A stretch of DNA of 64,000 nt from Brugia malayi. Its lineage: Eukaryota > Nematoda > Chromadorea > Rhabditida > Onchocercidae. The stretch covers positions 12,556,687 through 12,620,686 of the forward strand of contig NW_025062475.1 in the NCBI RefSeq assembly GCF_000002995.4, read 5' to 3'. The notes under the pieces are model-generated. The model searched no databases, was not told the origin of the DNA, and worked only from the letters and a program-made list of their open reading frames with translations. Position 1 is the stretch's first letter; the number at the start of each line of letters is the position of its first letter. Below, one piece after another: positions 11,660 through 24,772 of the stretch. A program made the translations under genes and the position numbers.

Positions 11660-12204
11660 AATCGCCGTCGCCTACATCACTAATTTTATTGTCTTGTTTA
11701 ATCTTTCTTAAAATAGTTGCTTTGTAATCAATCTACGACTCTGTGATTTTAATGGACTTTGGTGCGTCGTAGTAGTGACTTGTTCAAGAAATGAGGACTA
11801 GGTTAGGTTAATACAAAACCAAAATAGCTCTAACTATATACAGAGGTCGAACAAAACCCGAACCAAATGCAAAAAAAAGGAGTAACTTAAAGTAATATGG
11901 AACTTAGGAAGTATCTCCAGCTTATAAAACAAGAATTATTTTAGAAATAAACTGTTCTTAATAATAAGACAGTTCTTTTACTTTTGGCGATATATTCGAA
12001 GATAGTAAAGATGATGTCCAATAAACGCCGTGAAAGCAGTACTTTATCCCAGCTATTGTAATTTTAAACAAGCAGACTTAACCATTTGTGTGTGGTAACC
12101 TCAAAGTATATTCGGCCAGAAAGGATTCGTCGTCAATTTATTTCTGGAGATATAACAATTCAAGGCATGTAGTAATTTACAAGCACTACGGCAAGAAAAG
12201 TTCA
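11660..12204. other. convergent 3' region between the CaaX gene and abcf-3
   Basis: No gene seen. It contains AATAAA for the plus-strand gene at 11946-11951 and a minus-strand AATAAA for abcf-3 at 12142-12137. Confidence 0.55.
12137..12142 (-). terminator. poly(A) signal of abcf-3
   Basis: TTTATT on plus, AATAAA on minus, about 63 nt after the abcf-3 stop, a normal distance. Confidence 0.55.
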
Positions 12205-15200
12205 TTAGAGGGCGAGCTGCGTCATAACATGTTTCTTATATTCTTCTAGACCTCCTTCTAATGTTATCACAGAGCGATCTTTGACTACCCATAGTTCTTT
12301 ACAGACCATATCAATAAGTTTCTCGTCATGAGAAACGATCAGTACTCCTCCCTGCAAATTGATCATATAGACTAGTAGTTGCGAGCAAAAGTGCTAATGT
12401 ACGTACATAATTGTAGATTAAATTACAGAAAGCAAACATCGCAATAGCACAAATATGAATTTGTTTGCTTTTTGCAATATAATTAAATATTCACCTTAAA
12501 CGAATTCAGCGCTCTACCTAATGCTTCAACCGTTTCTACATCCAGGTGGTTTGTAGGTTCATCCATGATCAAATAATTAGGACTGCAATGAGGAATTAAT
12601 AATTAAAGCATAAAGCAAAAAGGGTAGAACTCCTACTACTCTGCCAAAAAAAAACAGCTCAAAAGTTCGAGCAAAGGAACAGCTCATGCCACCGCAAAGT
12701 ATTGATTGCAAAACTTAAGCAAAGTTACTTCGACATAGCAATGCTCGCAAAAGCGAGACGAGATTTCTGTCCACCAGAGAGAGTTACGACCGACTGCAGC
12801 GCTAAATCACCAGAGAGTCCAAACCGACCAAGAGCAGCTCTGTATTCTTCTTGATTTTTACCTATAAATAAAAGCATCAAAGAAAAAACTTTAAAGTAAA
12901 GGAAGAAAATTATTCAACTGGAATGAATAAAGAGTGCCTTAATAAATTATTATGAGAGTAAAATACCGGGAAATCTTTTCTCCAGTACTTCTATGCCGGA
13001 TATATCCATGTCAAGCTGGTCAACATGATGTTGCGAAAAGTACCCTATTTTTAAGCGGCGATTGGCATTTCGGAAACCACTTGTTGGCGGTAAGTCACCA
13101 AGAAGCAATTTTAGCAGTGTCGTTTTACCAGCCCCATTTTCCCCAACCTGTAATTGAACTTGAATACATAATCAGTCTGAATCAACATCTATCCTTCTTT
13201 CATTTGAACCGGAATTTTTACCTGCCTTACAGAAATTTTGAATGCTTGCCAAAAGTAACAAACGTACAATGCAAATGCGTGAATCTGCATACGAACCAAT
13301 TTGCAGCTTACTAAATATTATCGGTGAAATTGATGTATACCTAAAATACAGACCAGATAATAAAACATATCAAGCATCAAAGGATGCGTATCCTTTCACT
13401 CAACTCTCGATTAAGAAATGTGAGAAATATGATAGAGATAAAAACGAAGAAAAATGATTCGAGTGTTGTAAGAAATTCCATGCACAATTTATATCACAGT
13501 TTCAAAAATTTATCTCGAAAATATTTCAAGCAACATTTTAAATTTATGCAATTTAATAATGGAACCATCCAGGTTTATTTCAAATTACCTAAAAGAGACA
13601 TCGTCTAACTGTAGTACCAAATTATTTAATACTTCGCAGTCGGGAAAGCTCAACTTCACTTCACTTTCCAAAACAATAGGTTTAAGTTTTGGTCTGAAAA
13701 AAAAATAAATTGTAAACATTTTCGAAGAGAAATGGGGATCATTCATTGCAGCGCTGGCAGTCAGTGACAGCAAAACTATACACTAATGTTTTCTTCCACA
13801 TATAATTTTAAATCATAAAATGTTGCTGATTTGTGAGTTTCAGCGCAGCAAATTAAGGAAAACTGCAGTTTTTTTAAAATTAATTTACAATTTTTCAAGC
13901 ATTTTGATACGACTTTGCACCATCGATGCTCGTTTAGCATTATATCGAAATTTATCGATAAATTCTTGAGTATGTTGACGGAATTGTTGTTGTGCTTCGT
14001 ATTCTCTGAAAACGTCCATCAAAATACATGAATCGCACTAGAAAAATTATCAAGAAAATTAAAATATAAATATACAGATGTAACCGCTTGCACTAATGAA
14101 ATGAAACAAACAAATACTAAAACAAGAAAGTAGCAAACCTTTCTTGCTGCGTTAATTTCTCTTTCATTGTTTTCTCGAAAACGGCATAATTACCTTTATA
14201 TTGATCTAGCCTCTTTGAATGCAAGTGTATAATATCCGTGCAAACAGTGTTCAAAAAATTGCGATCATGAGAAACTATCACAACTGTAGAAGCCCATTCC
14301 TGCAATTATTGCATTAAGACAGATCAGCAGTAGCGAATAATTTATATTAAATAAAAATACTGTGAATTTTATCAATTGTATTATCAAATCTATTAAAAGC
14401 ATGACCGAATGTTGGTTAACGGAAATTCACTGAAGCACATCTGGTGTTATTTTTTTTTTTTCCAAAAAACCTTACCAGAATTTATGAATATCTTAGCAAA
14501 GTTTATATTAAACAAAAAAAAAAAAAACTGAAGTCAGGATTTATAAAAATCTAAGTAATACCTGAAGGTGATTTTCCAACCAAATAATTGCTCTCATGTC
14601 CAACATATTTGTTGGTTCATCCAACAAAAGTAAGTCAGGCCTGCAAAAAACAAAATTATAAAATAAAATTACAAAATTTTCTTTTGACAAAAGAATTCTA
14701 AATTCTCTAAGTGCAACATACCTCATGAACAGAGCCTTTGCCAAAGCTAATCTCATCCGCCAACCACCCGAAAATTCTCTGAAGAATGCATTTATAAAAA
14801 AAAAAACCTTCAATTTGTAGATTGAAAGTTTATCAATAAAGCTTATCAAACAGGCTATGCAGAAAATTACCAGAAAAAAATTAAAAACAGTAACAGATAC
14901 TTCGTGGGCTGTTTCTGCTCTTCTGGTGTAAAACCAAGTCCAAAAAGTATTGATGCAGCACGTGCGGGCGCTTTGTCCATTTGGGCTTCTTCCATTTCTG
15001 TGTAAATTTTCCCCAGTTCCATACCATATTTCTCTTTATCTTCATCGCTAAGAGATCTGGAACATGAATCAGTCTTTAAATTTTCCAAAAGATTTCTAAG
15101 AAAAAATCCGCCAGTTTTCTAAAAACTTAATTTCCAAAGTTGACATCAAGGAAGGTGAAATGAAAAACAGTTCAAATTATCTAAGATGTCTCATTCCTTA

Positions 15201-16676
15201 TTCATCTTATTACGTAAGGAATTGATATGTCAAAACTTACTCTTTAAGCAGTTTCTGCAAATTTTCTTCACGGAGCAACAGTGCCATCCTCTGCGTATCG
15301 CTCTGTAGCACAGATTGCCTTACTTCTGTATCATCACCTTCTACTTCCTGTTCAACACTTAACATGCTGATATTAGAGGGAATCTTCAGCTGTTTCCTGA
15401 AAAAAAGATATTAACATTATATTACGCTTAGTACAGAGTACACTTAAGTAAAGTAATGTGGAAATATTCTACAATCTTCACCCGTTATAGCAACGATAAC
15501 TAAGTGATTGTTGTGTAACAAACAAAAGTTTCATTCTAAATCTTACGAAGAAATCATTTTCAGGAAAGTAGATTTTCCAGCTCCATTTCGACCAACCAGA
15601 CCATAACGTCTACCATAAGTTAAAACAACATCAGCGCCACACAGTAACTGCCTAAAAAATTGAGGAGACCGCTGTATTTCATTGAAAGAACAAAGAAGTA
15701 AATTATTTTTATTGAATCTAGATGAATGAGCTTTCGATTTGGATACCAATAACCTTCTCATTTCAGAAGTTTTCAAAAACTTACTTGGGCCCTATTGATA
15801 TATCAACATTATTAAGGTGTACATCCATTACACTCCCACCTCCAGAAGCATCAGATTTCCCATCACGACGACTTGTTGACTGTGAAGCTGTAGCTACAAG
15901 ATCAGCTGATCTCTTTTTTTGTATCTTTGGACCATCACCAACTTCACGTTTTGTGGCCTTTTCTAATGCCCGTGTTTCAGCCCTTTCAAGCTTCTTCTTA
16001 TCTACTTGCTGCAAAACATTTCACTGTTATGATTTCCATGATCGTTGCGTCTCACTTTTGTGAAGTCGAATATGTTGTGCAACTTACTGAAGGTGTGTCT
16101 CGAGTACTAACTTTCCATATGCCTGTAACATCCTCGGAATCAAAATGTTGAGCACTTATATCAACAGTATGCTCGAGGCGCCGTTGACCAATTTCATTTG
16201 ATCGCTGAGCAAAACTTTTTCTGGAATTCAGTTATCAAATTTGAAAGATTTTGCATGCTAACAGGATGCAAAAAACTGTAATTAGAAACAAATTGAAGCA
16301 CTTATAATACGATCATCGCAAAACGAAACTTACCCATTATGAAGCAGTAAAGCAAGCTTTTCACACACAAGGTCAACAGCCTCATCGCTAAGCCCTTCTA
16401 CAGAACTCTGTATGTGCACACCAACAGCCTCAACAACATCTTCTTTCGACAGCAAGTCATCAGCATTTTCTCTTAAAATCGCTGTAAATATAATGTACCT
16501 GTTTTTATGGAAGTACGAAAAGTTGATTTTTGAAGATACAGAAACAAAGAAGTAGATACAAAAAAAGTTGATTTTTGAATTTGGTGAATGGAATGATAAG
16601 TGACACCTTCAACGTAATCTTTTACTTCAATCGGGAGATCAGGAAAGGTTGATGTGAGATAAGCCGATATCGTCAT
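12205..16676 (-). CDS. abcf-3: ABC-F ATPase, ABCF3/GCN20 homologue
   Basis: Soluble ABC protein without membrane domains, a translation-associated ATPase related to yeast Gcn20 (family knowledge). Seventeen exons: 16676-16607, 16481-16334, 16220-16088, 16008-15785, 15651-15547, 15396-15241, 15056-14901, 14778-14722, 14640-14562, 14299-14139, 14005-13889, 13693-13589, 13340-13268, 13147-12967, 12861-12729, 12582-12495, 12351-12205. This gives 710 residues; human ABCF3 has about 709. First ATPase: GRNGAGKS near 212, then the signature variant [21 protein letters not shown] and SHDRNFL. Second: [25 protein letters not shown] and SHDEKL. A charged linker separates the two ABC domains. The start ATG follows TGTCAG directly, a likely trans-splice acceptor, and matches the N-terminal alignment of human ABCF3. 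Confidence 0.93.
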
Positions 16677-16686
16677 CTGACATTGA
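16677..16686 (-). promoter_or_regulatory. 10-nt intercistronic gap with trans-splice acceptor
   Basis: Between the TAG of the upstream small gene (minus, 16689-16687) and the abcf-3 ATG (16676) there are 10 nt ending in TGTCAG. That is a usable 3' splice site directly before the ATG, as in the gapless SL1-type operons known in C. elegans. Confidence 0.45.
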
Positions 16687-17325
16687 CTAATTGTTGATGA
16701 AAAACTCGAATCCAAACCAAATAAGGAAATTAAAAATTAGGATTGCTGAAATTCCAATTTTAAGGTATTTTTCTGAAGTGATTAGTTATTTTATTGAAGG
16801 CTTCAATTTCGCGAATGCAAAAAAGACCAACATCGAAAAATTAAACAATAAAGTGAGTGAGAAGGATATGTCTATGAAATCTCCTTTTCTCCAGATTTTT
16901 TCACAGAACTGCACAAAACTCAAATGGCTGATTTACAACATTGGTGAAGCATTGTTAGCAAGAGTACGAGATTACATAAAAAACTGATACGTACTAAATA
17001 GCTCTAAAAGAGTAAACCTGGAATTAAGCTTGGGAGAAGGAGGAAGTAATACGAAGCGTCACTGCTAAATATTTCTGCCGATGCTTCGTCGATAAGTCGA
17101 TCAGTCATGCAGTGCAGTGCTTCTTCGTAATCCGACCTGCAAATTTCCATCATGCAATGGTTAAGCAGGGAATTAAAAATTAGTAGAAGCAGGAATTAGC
17201 TCGGTCTGTCCAGATAACCGCAAAAAGACCAGGGAAGGCTAAAAAATCTGTTTTTTAACCGATTACGATGCTGTACCCACCTGTCACTGATCCCTCAGTT
17301 TAAGTTACCCAACACTGCCCGACAT
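16687..17325 (-). CDS. tiny membrane protein, PIG-Y-like (tentative)
   Basis: Three exons keep one frame: 17325-17309 (MSGSV plus a split Gly codon), 17136-17018, 16745-16687; 64 residues. The first part is acidic (residues 7-30, SDYEEAL and IDEASAEIF). It is followed by one long hydrophobic segment of about 25 residues starting YYFLLLPSLIP and ending in WFG, then FEFF and INN. The order LLLP, IP, hydrophobic stretch, W-x-G, F, final N resembles the C-terminal half of human PIG-Y (71 residues), a subunit of the GPI-GlcNAc transferase in the ER. PIG-Y's first membrane segment is missing, so the 5' exon may be wrong or the family different. Exon 1 is the weakest part; the MTDRL methionine in exon 2 is another possible start. 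The gene lies directly upstream of abcf-3. Confidence 0.5.
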
Positions 17326-17534
17326 TTCAAGGAAGCAAATTTTGAGCTATTACATGTGGTAGTGATCTCCTGTGTTCTGACACTATTCTCTGCTTATTGA
17401 TCGCTTGGTGGTCATTGCGGAACCATAGGGGAAGTTGGGTGTTGTCCTGTTGTTCGGGTATGGTTGGGTTGACGCGTGGGGAATTTGTGTGAGGTGGACA
17501 CGTGAGGTAGATTTAAGGTAGGGATACTTGCAGG
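17326..17534. promoter_or_regulatory. short spacer between divergent transcription units
   Basis: About 210 nt separate the minus-strand PIG-Y-like/abcf-3 unit from nono-1 on plus. It is likely a bidirectional promoter. It contains an E-box CACGTG (17499-17504) 31 nt before the nono-1 start. No other element is recognisable. Confidence 0.4.
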
Positions 17535-20500
17535 ATGAGTGATCGAGGACGTAACGATGGTGATGTAAAGAGGAATAGTGTGAGCGGTGGGAGACCAGGA
17601 AGTGGCAGCAATGCAAGTCCACGTAATGCCATTAAGGAGGAGCGGGTAGAGAGGAACGAGCGTGATCGTACTGGCAGAACATCTTCCAACGAAAGGTTTT
17701 TTTTTTGCTTATTTTGTTTCATTGCTGAGCATATTTGACCTATTGTGTGAAGGTTTAATAAAATCCATATGAAAGCGTAATAAAACTGAATTTGTGACAC
17801 ATACATTCAAATGATAGCTGAATAGATGGAAATACATTTTTGCTTCTGCATGCTATATCATATGTGTGAATCTTTTGATTGCACGATGAATCCGCACAGT
17901 TTTTGCGTACATTAGGACTGAATAATGGATTCCAAAATTCCCAGTGCATAGTATATGAGAAATCATAATAGGAACACATTTAACCGTATCTTCACTTTTT
18001 CCTCTTCATTTCATGTTATCATTTACTTATCCTTAGATCTTTTTCTACCACTACTGAAAAAGATCTCGATGGTGATTTACTGGTATATTAGAATTCATAC
18101 GGTGTCTTCCGAAACAGATTTTAATGGCAATAATATTAAGGCATCATCACCGATCAAGCGAATACCAATATAGTAATTCGTCGAGCAATATGGGAGGTCC
18201 ATCTGGTGGACAACCAAATCGTGGGATGGGGATGGGACCAGGTGGCGGTGGTGGTCGAGGACCAATGAATATGATGTCTTCGATGAATGTTCTTTCTGGG
18301 CAAGCGTTCAGTGAAACCGATCTGATGAGTGATTTGCCAAAAAAGAAGTTCACTGGTCGATGCCGTTTATTTGTTGGTAATTTGCCAAATGATTTGAAAG
18401 AGCAGGAGCTGAAGGAACTCTTCGCACCTCATGGTGATATCGCAGAATGCTATTTGAGTGGCAAAGGATTTGCATTTTTACGACTGGTTAGTTCTGGCAT
18501 GTCGCTTCTGGTTTTATCTTCATTTTATTTCCTTTGTACAAGTTATACTGTATATCTTCAAAATTTATTTCAGGATACACGAGCTCATGCAGAAAGTGCT
18601 AAAGAAGCTATTGACGGCAAAATAATACATGGTCGTCCAGTTCGTGTACGATTTGCAGTCCATGGTGCAGCGTTGAGAGTAAAGGAACTTTCACCAACTG
18701 TATCGAACGAAATGCTTTATCATGCGTTTTCGGCATTTGGTGAAGTAGAACGAGCAGTTCATATAGTTGATGAAAAGGGCAAACCAACCGGCGAAGGAAT
18801 AGTGGAATTCGAGCGTAAGCCATCGGCTAATGAGGCACTTCATCAGATACGAGAAAAAGTGTTCTTATTGACAGCGTGAGTTTCTTTCTATTTATACATG
18901 AGATAATTGGTGCAGTAATATTCGGATTAAAGGTAAACGATTGCATTTTCTTGGATTGTTCTAAGTGTTTCACGGCCTTGATATATCGTTTAATATTGTC
19001 GACTCAAGTAGTCGAGAGAAGATTTCGAAGTTATGTATTTCTGGTTTGAAAAAATATATGTTATTGGTTAATAAATTTTTGAAAACACATTGCAGAAGTC
19101 CGAAGCCGTTAGTTGTTGAGATGTTGGAACCGCGCGATGAAGACGATGGCCTCGCTGAACGCATGATACAACGCAGTGCAATGCTTCAAAAGTACTCTTT
19201 CTCATTTCTTAGTTTCGTTTTAGAACAAAAGCAATCAGTTTCTTTAACTAATTAAACTCTTTGATTATTTCGACGTTTAACAGTAATGGTTTTGCTCGAA
19301 TTCATGAAGATATGCATATATGTGGCTTTCTTGACTCCTTACCATATATCCAGTACTTCCAGAAGATATAAATCATTTCAATCTGTTTGTAATAAGCAGA
19401 AGTAAATCGCACTCTTGTCTCCTTCCGGTAGTAAGACAACAGTTAGATTTGAACTTTGCATTGTTTATAAATCGTGATAATCGATTTTGCGGCAGAAATT
19501 GTTATGGAAACGACTCGACAGTATTGCGGGATTTAGTATTATTCCATTAAGCACTGTTGTGCTTAGTCTTAATGGACTATCTACATAGGATGGCTGGACC
19601 TGTATTCGTTTAATTGAAATTTTCGAAGCATGATTTAAATTAAAACTGATGTATGGTTCTCTTGAATAAGTTTGAATATATGCTTCATCTGCTTCGGTTC
19701 TTTTTTTTTTCAAGTAAAAAAACTAAGCAAGCCACAATTATGCATATCTTTATTTTAGAGCAACCGTGTTGAGTCCTGATTGAAAGGTAGAAATTCAAGG
19801 TTATATCCTCCCACTCGAGCCCATTGTTATTACTGTTTTCAAAAAACGGTAATGGAAGTTGTGATTTAAAAAAGTAGTGGAACAAGCCAGATTATCGGAT
19901 GGATGATATTTACTCCGAAATGATTTTATAAATTATTTTCTGTATTCAAAGTTCTTCAATAATTGATTAGTGAAAAGTTATGGAAGGTAGAGGACTATTC
20001 TTTTTCTGGAGAAAAGCTAAAGGTGCATGGGTTTTTTAGAAACTGTAATCTCAGGAGAAATTGCTCATTTTTTATTGTTGCTAACTACCTTGTTCATAGT
20101 TTGGTCTTTTTAGAAATATTTTTTGAAGAAATTTTGGAAATCTTGAGTTTGTTATGAAATATTTCTTGATTATGGGTGTCTGTTTTAATAGCTTAATAAG
20201 TGGATAAATTTAAGAAATGAGTAGACCGGTATCATCCCCCGAGGATCTGATGCTGAGCCATGTCTAGCGTGCAGTTACGCTTCGACTAGCAGCACTGCAT
20301 GGAATATCCAGAAAACTAATAATTTATTACTTAACGGTCGTATTGATTTCAAATGGATTGTTCCAACCATAAACTTAAGCAACGAGTGGAGTTATTGAAA
20401 TTGAGTCAGCTTTATCTCTGTCTCAGGAGTTTGTAGAAGTGCTATTTCAGTTTATTTTAGCATTATGCGATACAAACATTGTTTTGCAATATTTTGAGAA

Positions 20501-23500
20501 ATACGTTTAGGTTTCTTCAAAGCTGAAGGTTTTTTGACATTCATTGGCACTCTACAATAGTTTCTTTTTGCATATTCAGTGCATCAAGCAAGGGCATGTA
20601 TAGAAGAAAATAAGAATGTCCTGATAATTTCACTGTTTCCATTTTGTTGGAATGGAAGAAAAACTTTCCATCGTTTGATAACTTCCCGCCACTCCTCACG
20701 GCTGATTTCAAATGGAAATTTCTGGAACGATTCTATTAAACTTTTACTGAGCCTACATTTTTGCATTAACCTTTATTTCTCTCCAGTTGATCTGTAGTGG
20801 CAGCACGTATCAATCGGTTTGTCGTATTATTGAGAAATAACTATATGAATTTTGTTTATGGCTACTTATCTCGTCGAAATGAACTCAATCAAAGTGTGGT
20901 TTTGCCCATTGTCAGGTAGTGGGTGTTAGGTTGTGCGGTGATACTTTTAACAGTTATGACTTGGAAACGTTCCTGGGAAACGTTTGCAATGTTTGTTTAC
21001 ATTATATAATCAGTGGTGTAGGAAATTTTTTCATTGTTTTAATATGGTTATTTCAGGCTTCACAATGATGTTTGAACCCCTTAATTTCAGTTATTAGCGA
21101 ATTATCAAAATTGTTTTCACACTTTGTGACGGGGCGAGGAAGTGTGGTTCGATTGTGTCTGAGTGATGTGTGTAATGTGAAGGAAGAATAGAATATCATC
21201 AAAGTGGTGGGAGGAAAGTGGGTACAGCTATGACAAATTAGTTTTTTATAAATGGATCAGACGATTCGAATTTTACAGAACCTTGAAATTGCATTATGTC
21301 TTAATACACTCATTTTTGAAGTTCATCACCTTGACATAGCTGTATCCATTAGCTGATAGTAAATAAAACTGGATGTTTCGGATAAAAACCGTAGTGGGGT
21401 TATATTTTGGCTATTGATACAGAAATTAGAATAGCTGCAGAAAATGTGGAATGTGTCGCTTAAGATATTTCTGATGAGACCATGCGCAATTTTTTGTAAA
21501 ATTTTACCTATCCCAATACTTAATAAATTGTAAAATCGCTGTTGCCCATAAAGCCAAAATGATCATAATATGGTGTAAAAGGGCAGTACCACGTAAGTTA
21601 AAATGCTACCAAGGAAGTGCCACACGGCGATCATTGTTATCGTTGTTTATTGGCTTTAATTGAACGTATGACTGTTTTGTGAGTTAGGTAGTATTTGGTA
21701 AAAAAATAGAGTGCGTTGTGAATAATATAGCAATGTTGCGAAAAGTGAATATGTGTAGCGCAAGTGTTACTATGTAGGGAACGAGAAGTGGGCCCACGAT
21801 TTCCACCGGCAAACAGCTTCGAATACGTATTCGGGTTAAAATGGAAGGAGCTATATGAGGTGGAAAGACAGCGTAGAGCTCAATTGGAAGAAGAGCTCAA
21901 GGAAGCTCGTAGACGCTTGGAAGCTGATATGGATCTCGCTTACCAGGATTATCAAACTCAGTTGCTCCGTGAAGGCAAGGTTTTTACACTCTTTCACTTT
22001 TCGCTCTCACTGTAAAGTACATGCTTTACAGCGTTGTATTCCTTTTACATCAATGTGGAAGATTGTTGCTTTAGTTGGAACATCCTTTAAGTTATTTTTC
22101 ATCTAGTTTCTGTTTTGAATTTGGTTTTTCTTTCCTTTTAGTTCAGTTTAAATAGAGTATTTGCTGTTTTTAAAAATATTTCAAGTGATGTGGAATCGGT
22201 TTTGGAAAATCATCTTAATACTAAGTGCAATTTTTCACAAGAAATTCGAAAGTGGAATACTAATTTTTGATTATGCGGGTATCATTTTATTCTACTGTAT
22301 CTAATGCGTAGGGCCTTTTGTTGTCCGAAACATCCCATATATGGATAAAGTCCATTCATTCTTAACTATATCGTTAAATAGATAACTGCTGAAGAGGAAG
22401 CACTATTTTTTCATCTTCCATTCAGCTTCTATTTCGTTTTTGTAAAAGGTGTTAAAGATAAAGGTTAACGGTTTATTCAGCAATAATCACGTTTGTTTAC
22501 CGACGCTTATGCTGACGTTGTGGTCTACTTTATTGTAGTTATAGATATCATAGTCCTATTGCATATGAAAGTAACTTGAAGTTTATTTTCGCACTCTTGA
22601 AGTTCCTTGCAAATGCCTAGGGAAAAATTGGTGCTTTGAAGTGGTTGTTCAGTGACCATTCAAGATAAATATTCAAATGTTGACGTGGTTAAACCACGTT
22701 GACTGTATTTACTAATTGCGATTGAGCTGCAAGGCTCTTCATCTGTGTCTGTAAATCGCTAAGGCAGAGGGAGTTATATCTACTTAAAATCATTGGGCTA
22801 TGTTAGGATTTTTCCTTTTTAACGCTTATTTAGTTTAAGCTGTGATTTTAGTTGACGTTTATATCATTTTGAATTTCTATTCCTTCTTTCCCACTCCATC
22901 AGTTAATATTATGGAGTAATTATTATTCATTCATGGTTGATACAATTTGAAATTATGTGCGATATGCTATCACTTTTGTATTATCTTCTTGGTTGCCCTA
23001 GTGATTGCGTGATATTAATTTTTTTATCAGTTCGAAATTTTTGTTTTAAAGAACAGGGTTGTGATTACTATACAGCGTATTATGTTTACGAAAGGGAGTA
23101 TGTATAGACTAGTACCAGACTGTTCCACTACAGTGCACTTCTAACCGTTTCATTTAACCTACTTTGTTCCTGTATTTTGTTTATGGATTATTTTTATGAC
23201 CAGAACCTAACTGTGTATGAAAGTGTTGCTAAAATAATATAATTATTAACTAAGCAAAATAATTTAGCTGCTACGTTATTCTTCCTTATCATATGTCCAC
23301 TCTTATTTCATACGAAATTTTTTAAATGAAGTTCAAAACTGATAGCCTGAATTTTCGTTGTGTAGACTGATTTATTATAGATCTCGCACGTCGTCAGCAG
23401 GAGCTTGAGCGATTAGAAGCTGCAAAGCGTGAACGTATGGCACAGGTAGCGGCACGTCGTGGTGAAATGCCTACCTTGCTTGGTAATTTAACTGGTGGAC

Positions 23501-24772
23501 CATCTGGTCCACAAGGTATGGCAAATGGCCCGGGTGGAATGTCTGGTGGGCCACCACCACGTGAATTTTTCGTTACTGGTTCCGGTGGAGGAGGCTCGCA
23601 CTCACAACACAGTAATTTTGTTTTCGTCATTTATTTTATTTCCTGTTGTCTATGTTATTTTTAATTATCTAATGATTTCATATTAGCTGCAGAACTTTCA
23701 TAGCTTTATCCCTGAGAAAATAAGTATACATAGCATTGTTTATCTTGTTCTGGTCTATAAAAATTTTTGCACTTGTGATCAGGATTTTTTATACTATGCA
23801 GAGTGTTTTGTGAAGAAAGTATTATGTTTTGAAAGAAAGTGTTTGCTGTAATAGAATAATAGAACTGCAATGCTCTTTAGGAGGGCCATTTAACTCAAGT
23901 GGACAAGGTGGACCTGAGGGACCAAGAGGACAAGAAATGATGGGTCGAGGTCCACCTGATATGCAACGCGGTGGGCCACCACAAATGGACAATCCAGGAA
24001 GAGGACCGCCCTTCCAGCAAGGTGGACCTGTTAATCAAGGAGGCGGTCCCGGTAAATTTCTTTTTTTCGGTATCCTTTGAAAATGGTGTTAAATTACTTT
24101 ATTTTATTGTGCCGAAAAATTCTTTCAGAAAGACAAATTAAATACGTTTAATAAAGTTTATTCCATATAATTTTTTCTTTCGTAATGAAAATTTTTTCTT
24201 TTGAACTTTTAACTGAAAGAGTTTGTTCAATAATTTCTGCAAGCGCAGACTGTCGTGTCTTGTATTCATTGCAGCGGTTCGTTGTTTTGAAATTTTATAG
24301 ATCCAACTCTTGTACAAGGCGTCCAGAAACTATTACAAATATTTCGTGCTGATGCACCTAGACCTGGTGGACCACAGCAGGGAGTGGTATGTCACTTTAA
24401 AATTTTATATATTTATGCTAGTTAATCGGTACTAATTTGCTTGAAATCGTTTTGGTAAATTCGCATACTTTCTATATTACAGAGCCAGTTCCTGCTTAGT
24501 TCACGTTATTGTTGTAAAAATGCATATAGGATATATGTAATTTGTAATGGTCTTGCGCCTTTGATATTTCCACTAATGGAACTTCACTATATTGTTCATA
24601 ATATTAATACTTGCAGCCACCTTCGTTCGGTGCTCCGGGCGGTCCTGGAGGTTTTCGAGGACCGGGACCGATGGGGCCTGGGAATTTTGGAATGCAAAGT
24701 GGACCACCGGGAGGTTTTCATCGTGGACCACCAATGGGTGATTTTCCAGCTGAGAAGCGAATTCGACGATAA
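17535..24772 (+). CDS. nono-1: DBHS nuclear RNA-binding protein (NONO/SFPQ/PSPC1 family)
   Basis: Nuclear protein of the Drosophila-behaviour/human-splicing family; relatives act in transcription, splicing and paraspeckles. Nine exons: 17535-17695, 18174-18486, 18574-18875, 19096-19191, 21778-21974, 23381-23611, 23881-24051, 24301-24386, 24617-24772; 570 residues. RRM1 starts near 116 (CRLFVGNLP, then GKGFAFLRL); RRM2 (VKELSPTVSNEMLYHAF) covers about 185-265; the NOPS region (PLVVEMLEPRDEDDGL) and a long Arg/Glu-rich coiled coil (KWKELYEVERQRRAQLEEEL through RRQQELERLEAAKRE) follow. The C-terminus is Gly/Pro-rich, ends EKRIRR and resembles a nuclear signal. Exon 2 must start at 18174, because earlier acceptors meet stops. 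Intron 5 has a GC donor in the middle of the coiled coil. I recall nono-1 and CDK5RAP1 lying near each other in C. elegans as here. Confidence 0.92.
19192..21777 (+). other. large intron 4 of nono-1 (2.6 kb)
   Basis: No coding exon, repeat family or RNA gene recognised. AT-rich, with short open frames in all phases. Confidence 0.6.
21975..23380 (+). other. GC-AG intron 5 of nono-1 (1.4 kb)
   Basis: The exon ends GAAG and the intron begins GCAAGG. The nearby GT (after GGCAAG) would put the next exon out of frame, giving ISHVV instead of the family-typical RRQQELERLE. The acceptor is TTATTATAG. A short 17-nt palindrome (ACGTGGTT-A-AACCACGT, 22683-22699) lies inside. Nothing else found. Confidence 0.85.
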
